Below are positions 1 to 8,694 of a stretch of 52,442 bases of DNA, in pieces. Position 1 is the stretch's first letter. Every line of letters begins with the position of its first letter. A program made the translations under genes and the position numbers. The notes below the pieces were generated by a model. The model was not told the DNA's origin, made no database searches, and was given only the letters and a program-made list of their open reading frames with translations. Source of the stretch: an uncultured Erysipelotrichaceae bacterium (GTDB lineage: Bacteria; Bacillota_I; Bacilli_A; Erysipelotrichales; Erysipelotrichaceae); NCBI GenBank assembly GCA_947649125.1, contig CANSQL010000014.1, forward strand, positions 1 through 52,442. The letters are read 5' to 3'.

Positions 1-2423
1 GCACTTGTATATAATGCCTTCTTTAAGATCGTATCCGGTGTATACGTTACTCCTTCCGTACCACCATCCTCGATACTTCCCGTTACTTCGATGTTCCCCG
101 GTACATATACCTGTATCACCTTGCCCGGCTCTGTGGTTGCCTCTTCGTAGTTGTCATCGCCCTTCAAGGTTCCTGTCAATGTCGCACTTCCTGCATCATC
201 CTTATTGCCTGTAGGACACACCTTGCCTTCCGCATTGATCGTAAACGGCGGATTCGTTGAGGTGTTGTCTGAGGTGTATTGTATTTCTTCATCCTTTTTA
301 TGATGATCGGAAGTGATCTCTGACGGTACGCTCACACATTCTCCTCCTACAGGAAGCTTCAATACATTCGTATCAGGGAATGCGATCGTTTGCGGATATT
401 TGTTCACATTCACGATCAGCTCTGTATCTACCCCTGTAGGACCATAGATACCGCCTGTGATATGCGCTTTGATCTTTACTGTGTTTTTCTCACTCGCACT
501 GCTTGCCTTTTTCACCGTCACATTCACTGTCGATGTACCTGAGATACTGATAACAGCGTTCGGATCGGGATCAAGAGTATAGGTGATCACGGTATTCGCA
601 AGCACTCCTGTCGTTGTTTCGATCAGCTTCGTGTTGAAGGTACCGCCGTTGTTTGGTTCACCGCTCGGATCATAGGTCACCTCATATACATTGGAAGGAA
701 GTGCTTTTCCTGCATTCTTGGGGTCTTCCCATCCGACACCGTTCAGTTCAGCGGCACTGATCACTATTTTCTTTTTGACCGTAGTCGACATCTTAGTCGG
801 TGAGGTACTGTCCTTTACCTCGATTTCTATTTCATACTCACCCGGCGTAAGACCGTTCGCCCCTACGCCTTGATTCACATAGACATTACCGCCCGAATCA
901 ATATAGAAGGAGCCGTTATTGCCCTTACCGCTCGGTAAGGAATAGGAATACGGAATCACACCGCCGCTCACATCCACATGACCGATGCGATTGGATTGGG
1001 TATAGCTTGAAGGTGGCTTCGCATCCGCTGTGCCTGCCTTGATGCCTGTTTTGTCCTCGATATAATTCGCGACTAAGCCAAGCTGCAGGGTGATTGTCTT
1101 AGTAGTCGTCGCTGCCTTGTAATTATCAGTTTCAGGTACCTTTGCCTGTATCATAATACTGCCTGTCACATTCGCCGCAAACACAATGTCAGCCTTATCT
1201 CCTTCATTCACAGCTGTAAACGGCAAACCGCTCGATAATATATTACTGCTTCCCGAAACAAATGAATATTCAATCCCGATATCGTTCGCATCTTTATCCT
1301 CATTTGTATGTGTCGCATGTTCACTGTGTGCTGTGGTTCCCGATGTACTTCCCGAAACATAGGTAGTTCCCTTATCATTTTGATCGAAGGTAATCGTAGG
1401 TGTTGCCTTATCTACCCTAATATGAATTACAGTCGTTTCCTTCGTTCGATAGGAGTCCTCAGAAAAATCATTCGGATCATAATAAAGTCGCTGATTCGTG
1501 CTTTCATCAACAGCCTTTACCTTAAAATAATAATCACCCGCAGGTAATTTCTTCAGCAATTTAATTTTAGCCGTACCGTTTTTTGAATCTCCGTCTGCGG
1601 TAAAATATTCAGAAGCACTGTTGGAATCACCTGTTCCCCCGGCAGTTGTATCATACACATAAAAATGAAAGGGGCCTTCCCCGCTCGATGTACTGATACT
1701 TAAAGCCTCACTGTTTTCCGCATTTTGTTCATCATCATAAGTCATTGTCACAGAGGTAGTGCTCGGGATAATATTTTTTATAACATTCTTTTGCGGCAGT
1801 TCAATTTCAAAATATAAACAAGGTCTTGCATCGGTCGTAGACTTTGAAATAAAAATACGCTGATACGGAGAATAAACCGAGGCTCCTACTGATGATGCCG
1901 TATTTCTGGCATAAAATAAGCGCTTGCCGTTAGCGAAATCAACCATCCATGAGGTACCTGACATTTGTGAATGGTCGGATTCATTGTTTGTGATTTTATT
2001 ATATATGTCAAAGGTTAATAACTGAGGGGTACTCAGAGAATTATTGGAATTTTTTGCGACCAGTTTACCCATTTCATCATGTTGCTCTGATGAGGTATAA
2101 CTATTTTGTACAGTATTCAGACATGTCCCTAAATTTGATTCCAGTATTCTGCCCCCGGATGTTTGAAGTCCGGCACAAAACTGCTCGACAGGATTCTCGA
2201 AATAGATGATTGCCTTTTTTGTTGTGGTATTTGTATAGGCAAAATACCAAATTATTCCGTTCATTTTAAAATAATACTGGGTATTATTTCTGTCAAACAC
2301 ATCACCGACCGCATAGTATTGCGGTTGACTCGGCGCTGCATCAATTTGACGATTAAAATAAACATGAAATACCGTATAAGTCGCTGTTAATGTTATTAAG
2401 CACAGCCATAGTTTTTTCCACAT
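1..2423 (-). CDS. Large secreted Ig/cadherin-like surface protein, partial (C-terminus beyond window)
   Basis: An uninterrupted reading frame starts with ATG at 2423 and runs off the left edge, giving at least 807 residues with no stop. It begins MWKKLWLCLITLTATYTVF, a basic and hydrophobic signal-type segment, so the protein is probably exported. The remainder is rich in Thr, Ser, Gly, Asn and Asp with alternating beta-strand patterns typical of bacterial Ig-like or cadherin-like modules; a module near residues 445-550 reads like a cadherin/Ig repeat (the GEYEIEIEVKDS type of strand). Cysteines are rare. No LPXTG or other anchor is visible because the C-terminus lies outside the window. A purine-rich GGAAGGGAAAGAG ribosome site precedes the start. 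The likely role is surface display or adhesion, inferred from composition only; there is no enzymatic motif. The export and beta-repeat calls are fairly secure, the biological role is not. Confidence 0.75.
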   Translation of the reverse strand, partial: MWKKLWLCLITLTATYTVFHVYFNRQIDAAPSQPQYYAVGDVFDRNNTQYYFKMNGIIWYFAYTNTTTKKAIIYFENPVEQFCAGLQTSGGRILESNLGTCLNTVQNSYTSSEQHDEMGKLVAKNSNNSLSTPQLLTFDIYNKITNNESDHSQMSGTSWMVDFANGKRLFYARNTASSVGASVYSPYQRIFISKSTTDARPCLYFEIELPQKNVIKNIIPSTTSVTMTYDDEQNAENSEALSISTSSGEGPFHFYVYDTTAGGTGDSNSASEYFTADGDSKNGTAKIKLLKKLPAGDYYFKVKAVDESTNQRLYYDPNDFSEDSYRTKETTVIHIRVDKATPTITFDQNDKGTTYVSGSTSGTTAHSEHATHTNEDKDANDIGIEYSFVSGSSNILSSGLPFTAVNEGDKADIVFAANVTGSIMIQAKVPETDNYKAATTTKTITLQLGLVANYIEDKTGIKAGTADAKPPSSYTQSNRIGHVDVSGGVIPYSYSLPSGKGNNGSFYIDSGGNVYVNQGVGANGLTPGEYEIEIEVKDSTSPTKMSTTVKKKIVISAAELNGVGWEDPKNAGKALPSNVYEVTYDPSGEPNNGGTFNTKLIETTTGVLANTVITYTLDPDPNAVISISGTSTVNVTVKKASSASEKNTVKIKAHITGGIYGPTGVDTELIVNVNKYPQTIAFPDTNVLKLPVGGECVSVPSEITSDHHKKDEEIQYTSDNTSTNPPFTINAEGKVCPTGNKDDAGSATLTGTLKGDDNYEEATTEPGKVIQVYVPGNIEVTGSIEDGGTEGVTYTPDTILKKALYTS

Positions 2424-2748
2424 ACTTCTCTTTCCCTTCCTTCTTATGTCTACAAAGGTAGACTTTAAGAAATAGGGTGAAAAACAGTAAAAGTGTATTG
2501 TTTATAAAGAAAAAACATATATTTCTGTGTTAGAAGTATATGTCTATAATTGTCTGCTTAAAGAAATATAAACATCATAATATGTATGTTTATTTGAATT
2601 TCAACCCAAAACCGCAAAACTCACATTATAGAGTATACTTGTTTCGCATTTGTTCGCAACAGACTTAACTTTTATGCACATACCGTAAATAACAATGCTT
2701 TTCCAATCAGAAAGAATCGTGCTTGATTCCGTTACTCTCCTCTTGAAA
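2424..2748. other. 325-bp non-coding region between GNAT gene and surface-protein gene
   Basis: No convincing gene was found; the open frame at 2601-2837 has no recognisable composition and overlaps the GNAT 3' end. The stretch is AT-rich and holds several inverted repeats: a terminator-like hairpin (2515-2543), a weaker AAACAT/ATGTTT repeat near 2570-2592, and a small perfect 6-bp hairpin at 2448-2463 (GTCTAC/GTAGAC) just upstream of the surface-gene ribosome site. It probably carries the promoter and leader of the surface-protein gene, but no clear -35/-10 pair was found. Confidence 0.5.
2506..2543 (-). terminator. Intrinsic terminator or attenuator between GNAT and surface-protein genes
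   Basis: On the minus strand a 12-bp stem (arms 2543-2532 and 2526-2515, one G-U pair, 5-nt loop) is followed directly by TTTTTCTTT. It lies about 200 nt past the GNAT stop and 90 nt before the surface-protein start, so it could end GNAT transcription or attenuate read-through into the surface gene. Confidence 0.6.
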
Positions 2749-3246
2749 TCAGTATACAACCTTAGCTTTATCACTTGCGCTAATACATGCCGTAAGCTGT
2801 TTTTCCATAACATCATACACCAATGAATAACCGTCATCAGTTATGATTTCATGATGTGAAACAGTTTGATAGCCCTTATGCTCATAAAAGCAGACTGCAC
2901 AAAGCGAAGCATCCAATAAAGCAGTATCATATTTTACGGCGATTTCGGTTTCAAGATGCTGCATAATCAAGCTTCCGTATCCGTTATTGTGAAATTCAGG
3001 ATATACAAATAATCTTGTGATATGATTCTCTTTTACCGTTCCGGTTCCTATCAAGCGATGATTTATAAATAATACATTGACCGATGCGCTTTTTATATCT
3101 GTTTGGATAGCATCCTTTGAATGAAGCTCACTGAAAAAGCTTACGATTCTTTGTGGATAATATTTAGGATACACAGCCTGTATCGTATCTTGAACTAATT
3201 GATAAATTTGTGTTACATGTTCTTTTTCGGCCTTTATATACTGCAT
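2749..3246 (-). CDS. GNAT-family N-acetyltransferase
   Basis: A 165-residue single-domain protein of the size typical of the GNAT fold. The central region shows the pattern of that fold: a strand with ITRLFVYPEFHNNGYGSLIM (residues about 79-98), matching the beta4-alpha3 acetyl-CoA motif (Q/R-x-x-G-x-G/A, here HNNGYGS), followed by LLDASLCAVCFYEHKGYQ, which matches the beta5-alpha4 segment where aligned enzymes have an N-x-x-A-x-x-F/Y-Y-x-x-x-G-F pattern. It would transfer acetyl from acetyl-CoA to an unknown amine, probably in the cytoplasm. The start is supported by GGGAGG eight bases upstream of ATG. The gene stands alone, divergent from the LCP genes. The substrate cannot be predicted; the family call is firm. 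Confidence 0.85.
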   Translation of the reverse strand: MQYIKAEKEHVTQIYQLVQDTIQAVYPKYYPQRIVSFFSELHSKDAIQTDIKSASVNVLFINHRLIGTGTVKENHITRLFVYPEFHNNGYGSLIMQHLETEIAVKYDTALLDASLCAVCFYEHKGYQTVSHHEIITDDGYSLVYDVMEKQLTACISASDKAKVVY

Positions 3247-3390
3247 CAGGTAAGCCTCCCTTCATTTATTAATTATACGCTTACTTCTGTAAACAAACAA
3301 CAGCCGGGCTTTACACAACACTTTTCCCCCCTAAGCATTCAATATCAAAATGATACTATTGCCTATCCACGGATAAAATGATATCCTTCG

Positions 3391-3409
3391 ACATCAACGT
3401 GATTGATGT
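3391..3409. promoter_or_regulatory. Inverted repeat upstream of the first LCP gene promoter
   Basis: A perfect 7-bp inverted repeat, ACATCAA and TTGATGT separated by 5 bases, sits 34 bp upstream of the -35 box of the LCP promoter in the divergent intergenic region. It has the size of a dimeric repressor or activator site. Function is inferred. Confidence 0.35.
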
Positions 3410-3442
3410 AATAATTAACATTCACAGTTTTTCATGTACCGA

Positions 3443-3471
3443 TTGATATAAAGGAATTTCTATATTATAAT
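3443..3471 (+). promoter_or_regulatory. Promoter of first LCP gene
   Basis: TTGATA (3443-3448) and TATAAT (3466-3471) with an exact 17-bp spacer, 20 bp before the start codon at 3492; a GAGGTG ribosome site follows. Confidence 0.75.
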
Positions 3472-3491
3472 AAAGAACACGAGGTGAAGCT

Positions 3492-5069
3492 ATGAAAAAC
3501 AAACCAAAGCGTTGTTATACACGACTGATTGATTTGATTTTAAATACAATACTTTTATTGATATGTGTCTATACGATATGGAAGGCGGTTCGCTTATCCA
3601 TTCTGCCTGAAAGCTGGCTGTTTTTGATGATAGCCGCATTGCTTATTATCTTCTTTATCTTTTTTATTCTGATGCTGAAAAAAACACCGAAATGGGTATT
3701 GATCGTAAAACGCTCGATACTGGTTGTATTATGTGCTGTGATCGGCTTTGTCGGATATTCGATGCGTAATGCCGGGAAAGCAATCGATAAGGTATCTGTG
3801 TATTCAAAGGATAACAAAGTGAAAATTCATCTGATTGCGACAAAAAGCAGTGAAATTCAGACAGCGAAGGATTTCAGCAGTAAAACGGTCGGAATTCAAA
3901 ACGGCACCGATCAAGAAAGCTCTGCCTATGGCTGTGAGCAGCTGGAAAAGGATGCCGGCAATACGATTCAATATACAGAGGAAATCGCATACTCTACACT
4001 GGCTGACTTGTTTTTGGCCAATATGTTGGACGGAATGGTTATCAGTGATGATTATTTAGATATGCTGAATGCCAATGTAGAAGGCTTTAAGGACAGCTAT
4101 CGAACGATAGAAACCTATGAGATGAAGCGCTCAATAGATGAAAGCAAACAAAAGGATGTAACTAAGGAAAGCTTTGCGCTGTTGGTGAGCGGTGTTGATG
4201 AAATGGGTGCTGCCGATATGACCTCGCTTTCCGATGTTAATATCCTGTTGTTTATCAATCCGGTATCAAATTCAATTATTATGCTTTCCTTACCGCGTGA
4301 TTCCTTAATGCCGCGCTATTCCATGAATTTTGAGAATGATAAACTGACTCATACAGGATGGGGCGGAATATCCGATACGAAGCAAACGATTGAGCATTTC
4401 TTCGGCATTGAAATTGATTATTACGCAAAGGTAAGTTTCTCCTCGCTGATTGAAATCGTTGATGCGATCGGCGGTATTACTGTCGATGTAGAAATTGCCT
4501 TCAGTGAGCAGGATGAAAACCGCAGCTTTGCGGCCGAGGACTTGATTACCTTAGAGGCAGGAGAACAGCATTTAAACGGTAAGCAGGCCTTGGCATATGC
4601 AAGACATCGTAAGACCGCAAACTATGATGTTGCGGGTCGTGAACGAGCTCAGCAGCGCATCATCAAAGCGATCATTGACAAGCTGATGACTCCCGAGGGC
4701 ATTGCCGTTTATGTAAATCAGCTGATGGATACCGTACCGAAATATGTCGTTACCGATATGCCGGGCAATCAAATTACCGCATTTATCAAGGGCGAGCTTT
4801 CGGAGCTGAAGCCTTGGAGCATACAATCCCTCAGCAATAATAACGGCATCTTTGATACAAGATCGGTTCCCAATATCCCTCAGGGCGCAGACTGTTATTT
4901 ATGGAATCAATATGACTATGCACGAGTAATCGATGCTTATCAGGCAACAAAGGACAATTTGAAATTTTCTGATTTTAATTTCAGTCTGAATCAGCCGATG
5001 AAATACTTACCGAATGTAACTGATAATCAAATGATCGTTTGGGATTTTCTGGCAATTCAACCGCATTAA
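3492..5069 (+). CDS. LytR-CpsA-Psr (LCP) family protein with binding-protein-like domain
   Basis: A 525-residue membrane protein. LCP enzymes transfer lipid-linked glycopolymers (teichoic acid, capsule) onto peptidoglycan outside the membrane. Three hydrophobic helices span about residues 11-32, 41-62 and 69-90. Residues 110-205 look like half of a periplasmic solute-binding protein (DFSSKTVGIQNGT, then a DGMVISDDYLDML strand). The LCP domain covers about 227-400: SLPRD at 266-270, the YARHRK motif at 369-374, then D379, R382 and R384. The N-terminal LCP motif usually read R-S-D is LSD here (residues 246-248), so that arginine is missing. The start follows a GAGGTG site. It is followed by a paralogue with the same architecture after a weak terminator and a new promoter. 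The family call is secure; the extra domain is inferred from pattern. Confidence 0.88.
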   Translation: MKNKPKRCYTRLIDLILNTILLLICVYTIWKAVRLSILPESWLFLMIAALLIIFFIFFILMLKKTPKWVLIVKRSILVVLCAVIGFVGYSMRNAGKAIDKVSVYSKDNKVKIHLIATKSSEIQTAKDFSSKTVGIQNGTDQESSAYGCEQLEKDAGNTIQYTEEIAYSTLADLFLANMLDGMVISDDYLDMLNANVEGFKDSYRTIETYEMKRSIDESKQKDVTKESFALLVSGVDEMGAADMTSLSDVNILLFINPVSNSIIMLSLPRDSLMPRYSMNFENDKLTHTGWGGISDTKQTIEHFFGIEIDYYAKVSFSSLIEIVDAIGGITVDVEIAFSEQDENRSFAAEDLITLEAGEQHLNGKQALAYARHRKTANYDVAGRERAQQRIIKAIIDKLMTPEGIAVYVNQLMDTVPKYVVTDMPGNQITAFIKGELSELKPWSIQSLSNNNGIFDTRSVPNIPQGADCYLWNQYDYARVIDAYQATKDNLKFSDFNFSLNQPMKYLPNVTDNQMIVWDFLAIQPH

Positions 5070-5078
5070 GTAAAAACC

Positions 5079-5103
5079 GGGCTGCAGGTATGCAGTCCTT
5101 TTG
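5079..5103 (+). terminator. Probable weak terminator after first LCP gene
   Basis: An 8-bp stem (GGGCTGCA / TGCAGTCC, one G-U pair) with a 4-base loop, followed by TTTTG and later T-rich bases. The short T-run suggests partial read-through. Confidence 0.5.
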
Positions 5104-5169
5104 ATTGCCTTTTTCGCTCCTTTTCATAAAAAATATCCGATTTTATAAGGGTAAATTTACCTTAACGTA

Positions 5170-5198
5170 TTTACGAATTGCATAAATTTAAGTATAAT
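5170..5198 (+). promoter_or_regulatory. Promoter of second LCP gene
   Basis: TTTACG (5170-5175) and a perfect TATAAT (5193-5198) with a 17-bp spacer; the start codon at 5223 follows a GAGGTAAAG ribosome site. Confidence 0.65.
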
Positions 5199-5222
5199 TA
5201 AGTACGATTGTGAGGTAAAGCT

Positions 5223-7379
5223 ATGGAAGAAAATAAAAAAGTGAATGAGCAGATAAAAACAAATGCAGCGAACAGTGAAGCAAAGGCACAGTCACTAAAG
5301 GCTGATGCAGCACAAGCAAACGAAAAGAAGGAAACAGCTCCGAAGGTAAAACCAAAGCCACAGGAGACTAAGATAGAAAAAAATACGGCGGCAAAGGATC
5401 ACAATATCAACTTTATAACAGCCGATCAAGAAAACAAAGCGCAGCCAAAGCACAGTAAGGCTGATACCGCAGTAATGAAACAAAGCGCTGATAACGAACA
5501 GAAAACAGCGAAGCATACCGCAAAGCCGACACAGCCTAAAAAAGGGATAAGCGATGTTCATTGGAGCATGCACTTTGGCTGGGATATCGGTTTAGCCGTA
5601 ATAATGGCCTTGTTGTCATGCTTTCTGATTTATCGAATTTATGACTTTTCAATCGTATCCTTTCAATGGATTTGGAAAATCGCACTTGTATTCGTTATTA
5701 TCAATATCATCTTTATTTTATTACTGCTGCTGAAAAAGCTGCCGAATTGGAGCATTTGGCTTCGAAGAACAGTCATCGTATTGTTATGCTGCGGATTATC
5801 CTACGGAAGCGTAGTTGTCAATAATCTTGAAGCATCGCTGCAGGAAATTACTAAGCCTGAAACAGCGACAACGGTGAATGTCTCATTGATTACCAAAAAG
5901 GACGGCGGAGCGAGAAACTTAAGTGATCTCAGCGGTAAAAAAATCGGTATTCAGAATGCGAATGATACCGCAAACAGCTCTTATGTCAAGGAACAGCTCA
6001 GTAAGGAAAGCGAATTAAACAACGTCACCTATGTGGAAGAACTGGATTATGAATCCTTATATAAAAAGCTGATTAGTGAGGATATCGATGCACTGATTAT
6101 TACCGACTACTACTTTAAAACTTTATTAAAGGATCACTATCCGACAATTGAAGACGATATCTTTATTTTAAAGAGCTATCAAAAGGAAAGAGAAAACGAT
6201 ATTTCAACCAGCAATAAGGATATTCGTTATGAACCGTTTACCGTATATATCGCAGGTGTTGATGAGGGTGATGACCCGTCCATTGATGCACGAAGCGATG
6301 TAAATATCGTATTAATGGTAAATCCGCTTGCGAACCACATTGAAATGGTTTCTATCCCGAGAGATGCCTTTGTTCCGAATCCGGCATTGAACTCTCATAA
6401 TGATAAGCTGACTCATTTAGGTTTGAGCGGCATCAAAAACTCAATGAAAGGAATCGAGGAAGTATTCGGCTTTGAAATCGATTATTATGTAAAGCTGAAT
6501 TTCTTCTCAGTCATTGATATTGTAGATGCGATCGGCTTAATAGAGGTCGACGTACCGATTTCCTTCTGTGAGCAGGATGAACACCGCAGCTTTGCGAAAG
6601 ATGATTTGATTTGCTTAAACAAAGGCAAGCAAAAGCTGAACGGAAAACAAGCATTGGCCTTTGCGCGTCATCGTAAATCATATACAGATGTATTGCGCGG
6701 AAAGGCTCAGCAGGAAGTCATCAAAGGAATTATCAATGTATTGACTACACCGAGCGGTGTCGCCAATATCAACAACGTTCTTTCCATCGCAACAAAGGCA
6801 GTCAGTACAAATATGCCGATGCAGCAGGTCACAAACTTCGTATCGGCACAGCTTGATAATCTGAAGCCGTGGACGATTGAATCCATTATTTTAGAGAACG
6901 GACAAGATGCTCGTCTTGTGACAGCCAGTATGCCGGGACAGGAATTGTATGTCATGCTGCTGAATCGCTTGGATGTACAGGTCGCATTTGATGCCTATCA
7001 GTCAATGCTGAATCAGATGCAGTTTAATGCCTTCAGCTTCCGTCTTGATTCCCTGAATCAGAATAAAGCACAGATTCCTAATAACGATCGTGTTGTTTGG
7101 GCAGGCTCAAATGTCAACAGCTATAAGCTGAATGAGCCGGTAAAAACACCGGAAACAAATACACCGACCAAGCCGTCGGAAGAAAAACCGAAGCCGGATG
7201 AAACAACACCGGAAAAACCGGTAACACCGCAGCCCGAGGAACCCGGTACACCGGAAAATCCGACACCGGACGTTCCGGAACAGCCTGAGGATCCTAATCC
7301 GCAGCCGCCGAATCCCGATGTTCCGACAACACCGGAGCAGCCGGACGGAGGAAACGGTGAAACTACTTTGAATCAATAA
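5223..7379 (+). CDS. LCP family protein with charged N-tail, binding-protein-like domain and Pro-rich C-tail
   Basis: A 718-residue paralogue of the preceding LCP protein. Residues 1-115 are Lys/Ala/Glu/Gln-rich, hydrophilic and presumably cytoplasmic. Three membrane helices lie at about 119-138, 148-170 and 181-199. Residues 218-315 repeat the solute-binding-like module (LSDLSGKKIGIQNANDT, then DIDALIITDYYF). The LCP domain is about 340-520 with RSD at 357-359, IPRD at 378-381, ARHRK at 481-485, D489 and R492; the second arginine of the usual R-x-R pair is lysine (K494). Residues about 645-715 are a Pro/Glu/Thr tail (PEQP, PEKP) typical of segments that cross the wall. Its likely job is glycopolymer transfer to peptidoglycan. 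The two paralogues each lack a different conserved arginine. A terminator directly follows the stop. Confidence 0.88.
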   Translation: MEENKKVNEQIKTNAANSEAKAQSLKADAAQANEKKETAPKVKPKPQETKIEKNTAAKDHNINFITADQENKAQPKHSKADTAVMKQSADNEQKTAKHTAKPTQPKKGISDVHWSMHFGWDIGLAVIMALLSCFLIYRIYDFSIVSFQWIWKIALVFVIINIIFILLLLLKKLPNWSIWLRRTVIVLLCCGLSYGSVVVNNLEASLQEITKPETATTVNVSLITKKDGGARNLSDLSGKKIGIQNANDTANSSYVKEQLSKESELNNVTYVEELDYESLYKKLISEDIDALIITDYYFKTLLKDHYPTIEDDIFILKSYQKERENDISTSNKDIRYEPFTVYIAGVDEGDDPSIDARSDVNIVLMVNPLANHIEMVSIPRDAFVPNPALNSHNDKLTHLGLSGIKNSMKGIEEVFGFEIDYYVKLNFFSVIDIVDAIGLIEVDVPISFCEQDEHRSFAKDDLICLNKGKQKLNGKQALAFARHRKSYTDVLRGKAQQEVIKGIINVLTTPSGVANINNVLSIATKAVSTNMPMQQVTNFVSAQLDNLKPWTIESIILENGQDARLVTASMPGQELYVMLLNRLDVQVAFDAYQSMLNQMQFNAFSFRLDSLNQNKAQIPNNDRVVWAGSNVNSYKLNEPVKTPETNTPTKPSEEKPKPDETTPEKPVTPQPEEPGTPENPTPDVPEQPEDPNPQPPNPDVPTTPEQPDGGNGETTLNQ

Positions 7380-7405
7380 AAAAACAGCAATCGCTGTTTT
7401 TTTTT
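7377..7405. terminator. Bidirectional terminator
   Basis: An 8-bp perfect stem AAAACAGC/GCTGTTTT with a 4-base loop and a T-run on both strands. It serves the convergent LCP gene (plus) and the 410-residue protein gene (minus). Confidence 0.85.
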
Positions 7406-8636
7406 ATGCCTGTGTATCCACACTGCTTTTTTTCTGATAAGAAATCGCTTGAAGCCGCTGAAGCAATTCAGGCTTATCGGCTTCATCTAATACGATAAGC
7501 TGAACCGATAAATATTCCTGATTGCACTCCAACAATGCTTCAATCAGGAGATGATCCTTCTGCCGTATACAAACTGCAGTACCGTTCACCTCTTGTTGCG
7601 TCCATTGGAGCACCTCACCCGACATCTCCCATTCCTGTGCCTGTTCCTCTATAGAAATGGATTCATTGACTGCACCGAAGCGATACATCCACTTCCACGG
7701 ATCATCCTCATTTTCATACGGCGCAATCAGGCAGCAGATCTCATTTCGATAATCATAGCTTTTTTCACAACAGCCGTGTGCCGGTATACTCCAATTTCCA
7801 TAGCGATATTCTACGATATCTTGGCGATATCCGATTCGAAACGGAGTATTCCACGCTGTAGCATCTTCCAGCCCTTTTTCACGCCCTCTCAGCTTACATA
7901 AGCAGAGATATTCATAAACAGGAAGCGGCAGCTCTTTGTCCTTTTCATAAGCGATTTCTAATAAATCAAGTATCGTATCAGCCTGCTTCTTCGATTCCTC
8001 ATTCATATTAGTATACCGATGGCGGCATTCCTTCCATAATAAATTCATAGCCGCATTGCGATAATAAAGCGCATCTCTTTCCAAGTGATTCCAAATAAAG
8101 AAGCTATCTGCCAATTCATTTACATCTGTTTTATAAAAATCCTTGATCCTTATATAGCCGAGCGGTGTTACGACACTGCCTGATTTATGCATCGGCTGAT
8201 AATAATCAACAAGCGGCCAAGAAATACTAAGCTCCTCATCACTGTCTTCATGCTGCTTCACAAAAGCCGCAATATCAGATAACCAACGATGGAAAATACC
8301 GTATTTTAAATGTTCAAAGTTCTGCTGCTCATAATAACCGGTAGGATCACTTGCCGTAAGCTCAATCGGACTTTTATCCTGAATCTGATGAAAGAAGCGG
8401 CATACAAACGCATGAAAGCCCGGTCCCGCAACATTTGTTTGCGCACAGATGCTTAAAAACAGGTTCTCACAGCTGATTTCAATATAGCCCTCGGGACATA
8501 CCTCAATAAATGCACTGTCCTCATAAATTTCCATTTTCATCTGATTTTGAATTGCGATTTCCTGAATGAATTTCATATATCCTTCAAAATCTTTTTCTTC
8601 CTCTAATGCTCCCTCAAGCATTACTTCAATTGCCAT
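7404..8636 (-). CDS. Unrecognised 410-residue protein
   Basis: I do not recognise this family. It is a soluble, acidic, Trp/Tyr-rich protein with no signal peptide or membrane helix and no nucleotide-binding or metal-binding motif that I can name. Cysteines are fairly numerous, including two adjacent pairs (CC) near residues 280-300 in the segments HGCCEKS and NEICCLIA. The central part is helix-rich (residues about 185-255), and both ends look like mixed alpha/beta. The start is supported by AAAGGGTG six bases upstream. It is the last gene of a minus-strand group after an AlaX protein and a lipoprotein, but a terminator-like hairpin at 8662-8685 separates it from them. The coding call is firm because the frame is long, well started and ends exactly at a terminator. 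Confidence 0.75.
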   Translation of the reverse strand: MAIEVMLEGALEEEKDFEGYMKFIQEIAIQNQMKMEIYEDSAFIEVCPEGYIEISCENLFLSICAQTNVAGPGFHAFVCRFFHQIQDKSPIELTASDPTGYYEQQNFEHLKYGIFHRWLSDIAAFVKQHEDSDEELSISWPLVDYYQPMHKSGSVVTPLGYIRIKDFYKTDVNELADSFFIWNHLERDALYYRNAAMNLLWKECRHRYTNMNEESKKQADTILDLLEIAYEKDKELPLPVYEYLCLCKLRGREKGLEDATAWNTPFRIGYRQDIVEYRYGNWSIPAHGCCEKSYDYRNEICCLIAPYENEDDPWKWMYRFGAVNESISIEEQAQEWEMSGEVLQWTQQEVNGTAVCIRQKDHLLIEALLECNQEYLSVQLIVLDEADKPELLQRLQAISYQKKSSVDTQA

Positions 8637-8661
8637 AAACTACACCCTTTCCGTTCCGTAA

Positions 8662-8685
8662 ATGAAAACGCTCCCTCAGAGCGCT
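8662..8685 (-). terminator. Terminator after lipoprotein gene
   Basis: Stem CGCTC/GAGCG with a 5-base loop, followed on the minus strand by TTTTCATTT, just past the lipoprotein stop. It is moderate in strength and may be only partial. Confidence 0.5.
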
Positions 8686-8694
8686 CATTGATAT

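Noticed and set aside
2601-2837. A 78-codon minus-strand frame after the GNAT gene
   Set aside because: Overlaps the GNAT 3' end, has no ribosome site and no protein-like composition.
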